A DNA stretch of 64,000 nt, taken from Atrina japonica (Eukaryota; Mollusca; Bivalvia; Pterioida; Pinnidae). Positions 11,981-24,030 of the stretch are shown piece by piece. Under the pieces are notes generated by a model that was not told the origin of the DNA, searched no databases, and saw nothing but the letters and a program-made list of their open reading frames with translations. Position 1 is the stretch's first letter; the number at the start of each line of letters is the position of its first letter. The DNA is taken from positions 381,501 to 445,500 of the forward strand of contig BROG01000517.1 of NCBI GenBank assembly GCA_030159075.1, given 5' to 3'. The position numbers and the translations under genes were made by a program.

Positions 11981-13270
11981 CATATACATATATTCGTTCG
12001 AAATGCTTTGTCCTGATGAATGTAATGTTTCGTCGTCGATGTTAAAGGGACATATTTTCTGCAAGTTTTATATTATCAGGAATATGAAACGGGTTACTGT
12101 GTGACAAACGTAGTAGTATGTGAATTTTATGTGAATTTCCTTCTATATTGAAACAAATTCTCCTTATGCAGACAACATACCATAGGGAACTTCCTTGGCA
12201 AGTTAATATGCAGTTGCTGCTCTATGGAAATCCATAATTCATATAGTTTTAATAATATCAGTATTTTCTGTTGAGGAATACTGATATTATTAGAACTGTT
12301 ATAAAAATCATAAAAATGACACGTTTTACTATCATCATTTAATAGAAAAGAACAATTAACCAATCATCATCATACCTACCGTTAGCATTACTATTACACT
12401 TATTTTATCACTTCAACATTGTTGTGATACTATTTTGTATCAATTGTACCGTTCCCTTTACTATTGTTCGTAAATGTTTTGTCTGTGTTGTTCCCTTTGT
12501 CTCTGTAACTCAACGAGATGGATTATTATAACCTTTAATTAACTTGTTTCTGAAACCTTGAATTTATGTGTTAATGTAATGTTTTGTTCTTCCTCTTTAA
12601 AAAAATATTGTTTAAACTAAACTTAACTAATGAAAAGGGACAGACATGGTAAAATTTTGGCGACCCTGGATTCCATTAAATCATTACGAAACTGGTATTA
12701 TTTCACGTCCCATGGCAGCTCATCACAAGACCTCCCTGTCTGAAATCCTCCAGTGTCGTATTCTGGCGGCAATCGTTTATCATATGATATGATATAAACT
12801 GGGTAATTAGGATCAATATTATACTTAATACTAAAATAATTGATTCTGTTATAAAACTGGCATATACATTAACTTAAGAGCAATCCAAACAGGGGTTAAC
12901 GCAAATCCATTCCATCATCTGTCACATTACTTTATGTAATAGAAATAGAAGAAAATGCATTTTGATATAGTAATGAATCTTAACGTACAGAAAGGTCAGG
13001 TTTATTCATATTAATCTTGATTTATGGGGAAATACAATCAACAGTTTGTTCAGTCTCAACAAAACACTTTGACAGCCAAAACAGTAACCGAGGGAAAGCA
13101 TTTGTACATGTATTGTAATGCTCTGAAATATATAGATAGCAAACAATGTTGCTCGTTGGTGATAAAGATTTCTGCATTTTACCCAGAACTAATAGACTCT
13201 TATTTAAGTGACAGTACAGGACCGAATAGATACTCTAACAGAGATAGGGGAAAACATACAATTATAACTA
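11981..13270. other. No feature recognised
   Basis: AT-rich spacer; the ORFs at 12127-12363 and 13024-13389 have no recognisable domain, and the latter runs into the dinucleotide tract. Confidence 0.5.
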
Positions 13271-13274
13271 TTTG

Positions 13275-13378
13275 TGCGCGCACGCACGCACGCGCGCGCG
13301 CACACACACACACACACATATACACACACGCACACACAACTGTACACACATATACATATAACTACACACAAATACGCA
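13275..13378. repeat. (CG/CA)n microsatellite
   Basis: Runs of gcacgcac, cgcgcgcg and acacacac, then interrupted tacaca units. Confidence 0.9.
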
Positions 13379-13758
13379 CAATTCGGTGAAATACCGAATC
13401 AGCAATTCTTTGATTGTTTCAGATACTGTTTAAACCTACAATTAGCGGAAAAGCCCTTTTACATAGTACTTTTTCATAAAATTAATTTAGGTCCTTGGCA
13501 ATTGGTCCAGTGGGACTTTTAATCAAAAGGGCGTCGTAGTAAAATTTGAATTGCATAATAAACAGCAATTTACGAGAAATTGAGGAAATGCCTCCAACTT
13601 CAGTTGTGGTTTTCTAGGAAATGTGTGTATTAACTAGGGATTCATAGTACTGTTGGTAACACTTCATACACGCATAGCCCATTTTCAAAGGTCGAAAATC
13701 ATGTATCAGTGTTACGCTCTTTTGTACGGGACACCGTTTTACTTTTTAATACCTGTTA

Positions 13759-13889
13759 GTGATATCACTTTTTGGAATAGGTGATATCACGTATTCAGTA
13801 AGTGATATCATCTATTCGAATGGGTGATATCACCCATTGAAATACCGAATAAGTGATATCACCTAACCTATTCGAAAGAGTGATAACAC
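13759..13889. repeat. Cluster of six GTGATATCAC palindromes
   Basis: Copies start at 13759, 13781, 13802 (last base changed), 13824, 13853 and 13880 (one internal change). The first four are spaced 22, 21 and 22 bp. The intervening text repeats attcgaa / attcagta. Confidence 0.85.
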
Positions 13890-14029
13890 TTTTACGAATA
13901 ACTGATTCGAATATCACTTATTCAAATTTTGAAAACAGTAGAAACCTTATGCTCCCCATTTCTTCCATAAAAGCGCAAAGGACGATATTACGGTATCGTG
14001 ATAAAGGCACAGCGCTCTCATTTAATGTA

Positions 14030-14142
14030 TGAAACTTTCCATAAGGTAACAGACACATCAGAGTCAACCGAACATTTAAAACAACCACGCTTTACTTTAA
14101 GTAGTGATATCTCTTATTGTCTTTAAACAGATGGTCCGATAT

Positions 14143-14174
<32 letters not shown>

Positions 14175-14442
14175 AGTTGGATACCGAGTCTCTATACCGA
14201 TTGTTACGCGGTTTATTCCTTACTTATTTCGTTTAAATTTGACGCTATCTCATATATGGCTTTCGGGAGATAAATCTTTTAGGAATATTATATACGTAAT
14301 AAATTGGTGTGACTAGGTGATTTAGATATAAAATTCCAAATTCAAAATTACTCAGCATAATATTTAGTAATATGACTTAGCATTATTATAATATACTGTT
14401 TTGGATAAACAACTTGTCAACGTATTCAAACAAGCAAGAATG
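14030..14442 (+). mobile_element. Probable 5' LTR of decayed Ty3/Gypsy element
   Basis: Blocks cagacacatcaga, caaccacgctttac, aagtagtgat.atctctt and aacagatg.gtccga recur in the same order at 17008-17275. A second block, ataaaattccaaattcaaaa (14329), recurs at 18989. A primer-binding-like TGGCGCCCG follows at 14443-14451. A (GA)n tract at 14144-14167 lies inside. Confidence 0.5.
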
Positions 14443-17005
14443 TGGCGCCCGTATATCATCTATTCGAATTTGGTGCCTTTTGCCCTGGATAAAAGACCTG
14501 GAAACGAAAAGGTAAGACTTTTACTTTTCTTAGTGATACTAAAATTCAGTAGTATTGGCTACGGCTTTAGAAGAAATTGAGGATAATTTAATGTTAGACC
14601 TAGACCAACCACGTCAGATCAGACAGACATACAAAATGAAACTGAAAATAGAAATAAAACATTACCAAACAAAACCGAAAGTAGTAGAAACAGTATATCG
14701 GGGGGAGTAGGAAATAGAGAACCACCATTTTGTAGAGTGAATGTTTGATAACATTTTGAGACAATTCTCTAACATGGCAAGTGCAATGGCAGTACCTGTA
14801 CATCAGGTAATTAAGAAACTTTTCGGGTAAACCGGCGGATCTTAAGGCGTGGATATCAGACATAGAAAGATATGCAAATTTAGTTGAATTAAATGTACAG
14901 AAAATGCCGGGTATAGCATTGGTAACATATCACCTATCTAAAACAAGAGACAGACGAGTCGAATAAGCATTGACCTTAGACGGTACACAAAATGAGATAT
15001 CTATGTAAGAATTGTTTAAGAAAAGGTCACACTACTCAAAATTGTCCTAAAAAAGGTCCTGATAGTGATGAAAGACAAAATTCACAATCTGTAAAAAATG
15101 TATCAAACATTAACCCTCGCAACTGGGTACCATATTGGCCCACCAACGAATATTCGAAAGAGATGATCAAACATTAGCATTACCAGAACCATAATGCGAG
15201 ATAATACATCTCACACTTTTCAGTATAGGGAACACGGAAGCCGATAAGAAGAGTTGTAGTAATATGAAATTCAATTAGCAGGAAATCCAAGTTCATGTGT
15301 ACTATGGATACTGGACTTTAGTAGATACAGGAGCAGAAGTATCATTAATTAGTAAAAAGTGCTTCCAAAATCTTCCAAATCAAGGTATCACTCATTCGAG
15401 GTTGCTTAAGAATACGTGATATCAGTAGAAATAAAGAAAATTTTGAAATCTCGAGTATTAATGATGGATGTCTTTTAGATTATTAGAAACATTCAAATTT
15501 TAATGGTTAAAAAGAGGTCAAAAAGTCAGTAAAAAAAACTGATGCAGAGTTAGGTCACACTAGTACAGTGAAAATGAAAAATAGATACAGGAGACCATCC
15601 ACCAATTAGGCCGTGAACACCTCTTAACAAACGACAAGTGATTGACTCCCCATTGTGTGTAGACTTTAGATCCTTAAATAAAATAGTGAAACCTATATCA
15701 TTTCCATTACCATTGATTGATGACATCTTAGCTAGGTTGGGAAAGGCCAAACATTTCACTAGTTTAGATCTTAAAAGTGGGTATTGGCAAGTACAAATCC
15801 TTTTACTAAAAGTAATAGAACTCATGAACATCTACACTGCTTACTTAGTGAATATATTCAAATAAGTGTTTTGATAAGATCTGATTTAAAAATGAAGTTG
15901 AAGAAATGTAGTTTCTTTCAGGAAATAGAATATTTAGGTTTTATTGTTAGTGAACATGGAGTGAAACCTATCTATAAGAACATTACCTGTACCAAAGAAT
16001 GTAAGAGAAATTAGGGGATTTAATTGGCATGTGTAGTTATTATAGGAGGTTCATTCCAAATTTCTCAAAGATAGCAGAACCTTTGATTGAGTTAACTAAG
16101 AAATATGCGAGTTTAAAGCGCTTTTGCTCTCAAGAAATTAGACTTATATTTACATGATGCTCAGTTTGTAGTACGTACGGATCACCGACCATTGAAGGAC
16201 AGAGTCAGATATTACGGTGACTTAGTCAAGCCGTTTATCGTGATAAAGGCACAGCGCACAGATGTAATGTGTAACATGTCAAACTAGAATTTGTCAGGAC
16301 CATATCCCATCACCTTATCAGACCATCATCTTATCCCATAGACCATATTACAACATCTTATTATAGTCATCAAAGTAATGGCAAGGTAGAAAGATATGAT
16401 GTAATGGCTAAGAAAATATCTTGAAGGATACAATTCTTTAAACCTAGAAGAAAATATAATGGGGAAGACCAATATCAAGTAGCTAAAGCTTTTACATTAG
16501 TACACAAAAATTTAGAAGACGCTAAGAAAAGACAAAAGAAATATGCAGATAAGTCAAGAAATTAATTTCAAGGTAGGACAAAATAGTTAAGAATCAGTTG
16601 CGATGATTGGGAGATAAGAATCAAATGAAGAAGATACAGAAATAAATGAAATTAAGAGTTCAAAAAGAATTGTAGATGAAATGAGAATTGAGCAGCTTGT
16701 AAAAGACCACTTAACCAAGAATTCTTAAGAATAATTAAAATTAATAAGACACTGCATCGTAGGAAAGAATTAGACATAGTAAAACCTTCGTTAATAAAAT
16801 CAATTATAGACTTCAAAAATTTTACATTCAGATATATTTGGAGATTCATTATGTGACTTTTCAGATAAGAATCTAAACTTAAAGATTGAAAAGGAACAGG
16901 AAATAATCTATAATTTTTGGGAATTAGACAACTAACATTGAAACAGTTTTAAGGCCATAAATTTAACCATTTCAAGCATTTGAAATAGAAATTAGTAAAA
17001 GGGAG
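14443..17005 (+). pseudogene. Decayed Ty3/Gypsy retrotransposon internal region (gag-pol)
   Basis: In order: gag-like PADLKAWISDIERYANLVEL (about 14830-14890); a CCHC knuckle CKNCLRKGHTTQNC (15004-15045); aspartic protease VDTGAEVSLI (about 15320-15350); RT start CVDFRSLNKI...PLPLIDDI...FTSLDLKSGYWQV (15653-15796); a deletion removing the RT catalytic centre; then the RT thumb LKKCSFFQEIEYLGFIVSEHG (15898-15960); an RNase H piece TDHRPLK (about 16178); and integrase end SNGKVER (about 16374). The order gag-PR-RT-RH-IN is the Gypsy order. Many stops, frameshifts and deletions make it non-functional. Confidence 0.85.
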
Positions 17006-19035
17006 ATATCAGACACATCAGAATGAATTGGGTAGAAGCACAGGAACATATATACACGACATTCGTTACTTTCCCTTCAGACAAGTAAACATTTCTTTAT
17101 TAGCCCCACTTAAAAGAACACAGACATTGTGAAAGAGAAAATATCAACAACCACGCTTTACGAAAATTTCAAGTAGTGATAATCTCTTTTAAACCTGAAT
17201 GTAAGACGGTTTTGACAGTTAGCTGAAATAAACAAGTGTTACTATTATCTTTTGAACAGATGTAGTCCGAGGTAAAGCTCTTTCTTGGCTTTTTGGCACT
17301 GTTAGTGAGGATGAGACAAAAGAATATCAAATCTTTAGAGAGAGAGAGAGAAAAACCATAACTGAGACAACCTTGAAAATACTAGTTCAAAGAAATGAAA
17401 ATGTGAGATCAAACGAACAAAAACAAAATAGCAATTGATAATTAGATAGAGCTTTAGATCATGTTAAAGAACTGAGACTGAGAAATCCAACTGAGAGGGA
17501 GATCTGATACAACCTTTACAGTTTCGGCAATTACTTTTATCAATCAAAAATCAATTGAATCCACGTTTTGACCCTGAAAAAGATCTTTGGGAGAGACATA
17601 TTTCAAAGAGTAGTTATTGTGTCATTACCTTTGGTTGACAACATTTAGCAAGATTTATTGCGTCAGTACTCGGACTAGAGTCAATGACATTTGTTTTGCA
17701 ATTAGAAAAATGTTCTATGTTTTTTGACCTAATATCAAATGTGTGATTTCTATATTTTTCGTTACTTGTTGGATCACCGAGGACAGTCTCAGAAGGAAAT
17801 TGGTTATCATTGCTGACAAAATTTCATGATCATGTTGACGAATCAATGATTAAGTTTCTAGAACATTCCTTAACAAAATTTTCGTTCTAAATATGACTTT
17901 AACACCTTACATTTATAAGGAAAGTAATTTTAACTTTAAGGATGTTGATAAGTATAAAAAAGACGAAGTAAGTTTGTTTTGGAGATATAAGCAAGTGCGA
18001 CCTGTTAATTTAGATAATTTTGATAAATGAACTAAAACTGGGTTTTTTGGGTTAAGAATGCTACTTTCTCATACCATATGCCATGGTAACAATCTGATAA
18101 ACCACTTCTGTCAAAAAGAAAAATCTGTTATTTGTAGTGAGGGAAAAGAGGAGTTGAGTCTTCCAAATCTTTCAAGACTTCTAAGGCAGGCACCAAGTTT
18201 GTCCAGTCAACAGCAGATGATAATGACATTCGCAATCTTATAACAGATTTCAAGTATATACAAAAGAAGACTGTTGTCTGATAGACTCCTTAAGATAGAC
18301 ATAGAATATCCAGACATGTCTGTGTGATAGACTTTGTATGATCAAACCAGAATATATCCAGTCAAGATAAAAGAGAAACAGAAAACACGAAACAAAATAG
18401 TCAAGGAGAAATCATCAAGATATTTTTCCTGTTAAAGGAATTCTGGGTCATTTGATTGAAATGGATGAGACCATTTGGCTTCGATCTAAAGCTGAAGTTC
18501 ACCAGTAACTCAGTTCGGTAAACACAGTTATTATGTATGAAGAAGATTATCAAAACGTTTCCGTGATATAAAGCATATATCGATGATTTATCACTATTGT
18601 CAAACGAATATATTTTTCTTTTTTTTTTTTCTTTATACAATTTATTGTAATCATAAATTCTGCTTAAGGTTTATATCGCTGAAATATATATTGTCTGTCA
18701 ATTATTTATAATCCACATGAGTTTTATATCTCAAATTGAAATAGATTATAATCTAAGTCACAAGTTAATTTGTTATTACCCTTGGATCCAGGTCACAACT
18801 TATTCATTCCATCCATGAGAAAACTTTAATCGAAAAATTATGGTACATTTTAAAAAAATCTTGGAAAACTAGAATGAAATTCCATTTAACAAGGGATAAA
18901 GAAAAAAATCTTTTAGGAAAATATACAGGTGTGAGTGGATGTGGTCAAAATTACATGATTTCTAATCGATTATGTTGTTGTATAAAATTCCAAATTCAAA
19001 ATTACTCAGCATAATATATTAGTTGTTAGCATATT
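17006..19035 (+). mobile_element. Probable 3' LTR of the Gypsy element, split by ~1.6 kb
   Basis: A purine run aaaagggaga precedes 17006. The LTR-like left part is at 17008-17290, and the right part (aatcttttagga, ataaaattccaaattcaaaa, ctcagcataatat) at 18890-19035. Between them 17300-18880 holds unrelated, stop-rich sequence with no recognised domain; it could be an insertion or a rearranged piece of another copy. Confidence 0.4.
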
Positions 19036-19049
19036 AAATATACGTCAAC

Positions 19050-19235
19050 TTGTCATTCAAGAATCTTTCACTGTCATATGGAGAAACGGTGTTAATGCTT
19101 CTAAAATGTAATTGGCCTATTATGCTCAGGCACTTGCGTTCATCGAACATTGAGGCGTTGGTCAAAACGTGCCGACACCTACTGTGAGACCACGGGAACC
19201 TCGTTTTTTACTGTGTACTCATCTATACGAACAGA
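19050..19235 (-). mobile_element. Degenerate SINE (family A) fragment
   Basis: Recognisable blocks caagaatctttcactgtcat, cgtgccgacacctactgtga and cacgggaacctcg match family A in order, with indels. Confidence 0.65.
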
Positions 19236-19974
19236 CCGGACAGTTATTGAAATTTGCCTCCATCCCTTGATTAAGCTGATATACACATATCTTCCCATAT
19301 GCATTTTGTTAAATTCTTTTTCTGATTTTTCGGATTCATTTATGAAATCATGATCACTAAAACGAATCTATCTTTAGTTAATTATCATTGTATATCAACA
19401 TCAAATCTACCCCCTTGTTGAGCTACCATTTTAGAAAAATCCAGTCCAAACAAAAAAGAAAAAAAAGAAAACAGAGTCAATCGTCGTCCCATTCAAGTCT
19501 TCATCATCATCATCTCAGCACTCGTTCATCGACATTGAGGGTTCCGTGCCCAGTGACACAATTACTGTCTCATCATCCTGTCATTACACATTATTATTTT
19601 TCATTTTTCATTTATTCATTCCTATTATTATTTTTTTCTTTATCATAACCATCGCAATGAGTTTAAACTTTGTTGAAAATTTTGAATCATCTTTTTTTTT
19701 ATATACAACAAATCAGAATTAACCCTTTATGATTCAGATGTAATACAATTTGTTAGGATTGCAGACAGACAGTGCAAAGACAAATAAAACCTTCAGATTA
19801 GCTTGTAATTTCATCTTCCCAAGTCATGGTTTTCTGATAAATGTCATTACTCAAACACCTTGACAGATTACATTTCATATTTAATGGTCACCGGTGGCGT
19901 TATCTAGCGCCGATCTAAAATTTCATTTAACTGACCCGACACTGACCTCTTACTTTTAGCCAATGAACAGCTCG
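19236..19974. other. No feature recognised
   Basis: Contains a tca-rich low-complexity stretch at 19490-19520; no gene seen. Confidence 0.5.
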
Positions 19975-20160
19975 TGGCATAGCCTGCATGTTGCCATTAT
20001 TCTGTTTTTACGTACTTTCCCCTTATCATGCGGTTGATGCCTGATAGATTGTTAGACGCGTTCTGATTTGCTTAATTAAATGGTACTTGCAGCCAATGAA
20101 AATCGACACAGCAAAGTCACAATATACAGGCTAAATCTGTCAAGGTATATGAGAAACGAA
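19975..20160. repeat. Dispersed repeat shared with 51565-51750
   Basis: Shared blocks: atagcctgc.tgttgccattattctg, gcgtactttcccc-like, tgatagattgttaga and gtcacaatatacaggc. Direct orientation, ~75 percent similar by eye; family unknown. Confidence 0.75.
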
Positions 20161-20929
20161 GTGGGAAGATACTTGTAACAAGAATATCTTTTTCTGGTTT
20201 CATGTATACCTATATTGTTCATTAAAATGATAATGATAAAAAGTTTTTGTCACACATTTTGATAGATAATCATATTCTTTATAAAGTATCATTTGAAATA
20301 AGGCGTATCTAGGTCAATACATATAATCATCTAACTGCAGATCGTTTATAAATAGACAACAAAAAAGTATTTGTCGAGTTGAAGTGCTTCAGATTTTTCA
20401 CAGGTCTACGTTTTCCCTTGTCGCATTAACGTTGTACACACATTGATCAATACGGTAACATGTTCATCATTATATACATGTAATGCTTATGTTAACTTTG
20501 TGGCATTGTGTTGGGGTATTCAACTATATAAAATTAAAGTAAAGACATAATAAAGGCATTTTATTACCAAATCGTTGCATTTGTGTTATAAATAATTCCC
20601 ACAAACAGTGTTACTTGGCAACAAGAGGCAATCATGAAAATATATAATTTATTCAGAATAAAAACACTAGCCACTCATATGGTTTATGTAATAAATGAAC
20701 ATGATCTCTTAAGTGTTGTGTCAATATCAAGTTATTGAACTCGTTGAATAATTACCATATGACATACCAGGATTTCTAGTATCCTTTATTTATCCTATAA
20801 GATTATTTTTCATTTTCATCTTTCAACTGATCTGTCAGGGAACGGCAAAGAAGTGTATGTCCACTAATTCATTTCCACCTACAACTTATTATATATTTAT
20901 TATTCTTCTTATATTGAAGTGCAACGATA
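20161..20929. other. No feature recognised
   Basis: AT-rich spacer without coding signal. Confidence 0.5.
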
Positions 20930-21110
20930 CCTACAACTATCACACCGTAACAAAAGTGAGTCAACTATCGGCATTTTCGCATAGCTTTCTAAGTTTAATC
21001 AACGTTTTTCAAATAGTTGACACACACACACACACGCGCGCGCGCGCAACGAACACCACAACTATAGCACCGTACCAAATGTGAGTCAACTATTGCCATT
21101 TTCCCATATT

Positions 21111-21200
<90 letters not shown>

Positions 21201-21235
21201 CTCACTACGGTGCTATAGTTGTGGGTTTCGTTGCG
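20930..21235. repeat. Fold-back repeat around a long (AT)n tract
   Basis: The unit cacaactatagcaccgta...gtgagtca occurs at 20937-20965 (diverged) and 21056-21088, and inverted at 21199-21230 (tgactcactacggtgctata). Between the inverted arms lies (AT)n at about 21112-21198; a (CA)n(CG)n tract is at 21022-21048. Confidence 0.85.
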
Positions 21236-21652
21236 ATTCAGGCTGATGCAAATACAACCTCTGGAAACAATTTTGAAATTGAATTTATAAAACTATTTTT
21301 CAATACATTGATAATCATATTTGTGAAGCAAATATAAATATTTAATTTAAATTTTCTCGGTACAGTGTGTGTTGACTAGAAACGAATTCCCTGGAGATAA
21401 ATGCAATTATACATTTCTTGAACGCGTATATTCAAATAGATGTAGGGTCAAAATAAAATGTAAAAAGAGCAAATGCTTACAATCATAAAAGGTAAAGATG
21501 TCTGTTAAAGTACGTATCAATGTAAAAGTTTACTTTCATTATTTTCGAATTTAGAATTTCTCAAATGGTGATCTAATATCATATTCTAACTACCGGTAAT
21601 TTTCAGCCAGATGGTGCCGGTCAGTCTTTATTTGTTTATTTTAATGGCGGAT
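21236..21652. other. No feature recognised
   Basis: AT-rich spacer. Confidence 0.5.
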
Positions 21653-21825
21653 ACGACCGGGTACAATGTACTTGGGAAGAGACCACCGGTCAACTCAGTA
21701 AACAAACTTTTCACAAAATCAGCTTAGGTTCAAGTAGGTCTCGACACCAGGCTGATTAGATATAAGAGACGTCGTGGTTTAAAGCAAGATGTTTTTACCA
21801 CTCAGTCCTCTATTCTGCTACAAGC
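21653..21825 (-). mobile_element. tRNA-derived SINE (family B), second copy
   Basis: Matches 8625-8815 (gggaagaga.caccggt, cacaaaatcagct, gagac.tc.tggttpattern), but the tRNA-like boxes are more mutated (aggtctcgacacc at the B box). Confidence 0.55.
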
Positions 21826-21848
21826 TACGACCATCTTGGATTCATCAG

Positions 21849-21960
21849 GACTCGGTTACACAACAGTGTTAAATTTATCCTACAGTTAGCCCATTGGTTT
21901 AGCATTGGATAAATTCACGTAAAATCTAACCACCTGTTGTGCATCTGGGTTCAGGTCTGC
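21849..21960. mobile_element. Short MITE with GGACTCGGTTACACAAC-type ends
   Basis: Ends gactcggttacacaaca and ttgtgcatctgggttc are inverted repeats. The interior ctacagttagccca.tggttta is shared with 52487-52593. Confidence 0.7.
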
Positions 21961-22434
21961 AAAAAGCGGTAACGATCCAGTGGTTGTAAACAAGCAAAAC
22001 AACAAAGTAGGCCTAATATTTGTTTGACATTTGAGCCATCACATTACAGTATTTGTGAGTCTTACGTAAAAATCTGATTTTAACATAATATTATGACGTC
22101 ATATGTCACGGGTAACTCTCACAACAATTTATCGTAAAATTCCGAGCACAAGTAAGAAATATACACTTATTTATTCTCGGGATCCAGCAATATGATATAA
22201 CACTTCCTTAACTGTAAATATATCAATTTAAAAATTGGAACAAATGGTCACGTGTATACAAAAGGACGTGTAACCTAATTTCAGAACGACAGTAACAAAA
22301 TACTGCTACTTTATTCATTAAGAGAAGGTAAGCACAATGTTTACCTTTTTATATGTGAAACTATTATCATATTATTTTTTATTATTGGTAATTGATACAT
22401 TAAGATTTATTCCTCACTGAATTCATTTGATTTT
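21961..22434. other. No feature recognised
   Basis: AT-rich spacer. Confidence 0.5.
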
Positions 22435-22570
22435 GACCAGACTCTCAGTGGGTGTGACCGGTCGACAGGATATGCTCTTACCCTTCCATGACACCTGATC
22501 CCATCTCTGTATTTTAGAGGTCCGTCTTTGCCCCATGTTCACCAGTTTAGTATATTGTCTCCTTAACCTG
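22435..22570 (+). mobile_element. Penelope-like element 3' fragment, opposite orientation
   Basis: Plus-strand ggtgtgaccggtcgacagga, cacctgatccca and agaggtccgt are the reverse complement of the 3' ends at 3935 and 6240. Confidence 0.7.
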
Positions 22571-22990
22571 CTTTCGAGTAGTACTTTGGAATGTTTATAT
22601 TGTAAAACTGCAATAATATTAACAGCAAGGAAATTACTTCCTCTTTTGGTTTAATGGAAAACATAGAGATCATCAAGAAGCAGCAGTTGTGTTTCAATCG
22701 ACATTCGGTATCAATTTCCCCAATAAATATGTAGTAAAATCCATATAACCAAGCGGTTGGGAGTCTTGAAAACTCTTCCTTGACCTGGACGAATTCAGAT
22801 TTTAGGCAAAACAATAAAAGTAGGCGACACCGGCAAGAATATTATTTTCTGACCTTTTACCATGCGTGTTGCTACCCAGTTGGTAATAAAATGTTTTTCA
22901 TGTGGAACCTGAAATAACTTGAAATCAAATGGATACTCAGTCCCGAAATGAAATGTTAATAATTAGCTATAAACATAATACCAAAGTTAT
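22571..22990. other. No feature recognised
   Basis: The minus-strand ORF 22563-22814 has no known domain. Confidence 0.45.
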
Positions 22991-22993
22991 AAT

Positions 22994-23037
22994 GCTCAAT
23001 ACGATCGTTTCTGCCAATTAGACTTCATCAGTTGAGC
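22994..23037 (-). ncRNA. Hammerhead-ribozyme-like motif (copy 2, best preserved)
   Basis: Minus strand: GCTCAA, CTGATGA, A-GTC-TAATT-GGC-A, GAAA, C-GATC-GTA, TTGAGC. The outer stem (6 bp) is perfect, both conserved core boxes are present, stem II is GTC/GGC with one wobble, and stem III is very short as reported for hammerheads of Penelope-like retroelements. The extra A on both sides of stem II is atypical. Cleavage would follow GUA. Activity is not shown by sequence. Confidence 0.55.
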
Positions 23038-23044
23038 TCCAGTT

Positions 23045-23867
23045 TAAAAACATATATTCAGAAGGGAATTTTATTGTATTCATGGATGCATGTGGTCGAT
23101 TTCCTCCATCTGATAATGAACTGATCATGGTGAATCGAGCATTTCTTTTCATCTCCCATTAAAGACACAAAATACAATACAATACCCAATAATAAATTAA
23201 CGAACAGATCTAGAAGTCATTATGAGGCGCATTTGACATTGATTTTTAAGAGAGGACTATGTGTATTGCGCATTTGATTGGAGCACAAAAATAAAGTTTT
23301 GATAATTTCTTTAATTCGTCTAATCAAGTTGAGATATCACTGCAACGGTGCTATCTTATAAAATTTGAGAATTGTGCCATATCTGTATCTAAAATGTAAA
23401 GGACATTAGCAGTAAAAAAAAAAAAAAAAGTTTTATGAAAAAATAACTAGTACGTCAATCAACTTATCAACCAGACTGTAGCCATGTGGACGTAACCCAC
23501 CCCCGCAAACCATCTATTTAGAAAACCGCTTCAAATATGCAAACAAAAAAGGCATGGTTGCCTTGGGGTGTCCATATAGATCTAGTCCAAAAGAGTGGTA
23601 AAATTTGTGACAACTTGAAGAACATATACAAGAAATGACACTTCTGTATTTGATATTTACCCTTGAGCATAGGTATACCAACGTAAAGTGGCACATCTGG
23701 ATTCCGTCAGTAACCAAAACAGAACTGCCTACTTTACAGAAATAGGAGTGTACAGGTAAATTATTTTGTCTTGTCGATTACATGCATTTCTGTAACTACA
23801 ATATTCTGCAGCAACAAGAAACCTGTCACACCTATTATGATCTAGTTCAGATACAAAGAGGATATTT
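23045..23867. other. No feature recognised
   Basis: Contains a poly-A run at 23416-23431; no gene recognised. Confidence 0.5.
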
Positions 23868-24030
23868 GACAATTGTTTATGAATTACATGTTATTACATC
23901 GAGTGAGACAGGAGAATACAATCGTATGAAATGATATTTAATACGAGTGCGTAGTTGGAGTGTTAAATATGTATTCTCCTGCGTCACGAGATGTAATAAA
24001 CATGTTATTCAAAAACAATTGTCGAATATT
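23868..24030. mobile_element. Long inverted-repeat (fold-back) element
   Basis: Left arm gacaattgtttatgaattac, ttacatcgagtga, aggagaatac; right arm gtattctcct, cacgagatgtaa, aaaacaattgtcgaatatt. Arms of ~60 bp with small mismatches and a ~45-bp spacer. Confidence 0.8.

Noticed and set aside
13024..13389. 121-codon plus-strand ORF
   Set aside because: No domain, no splice context, and the C-terminal part is the CA/CG microsatellite.
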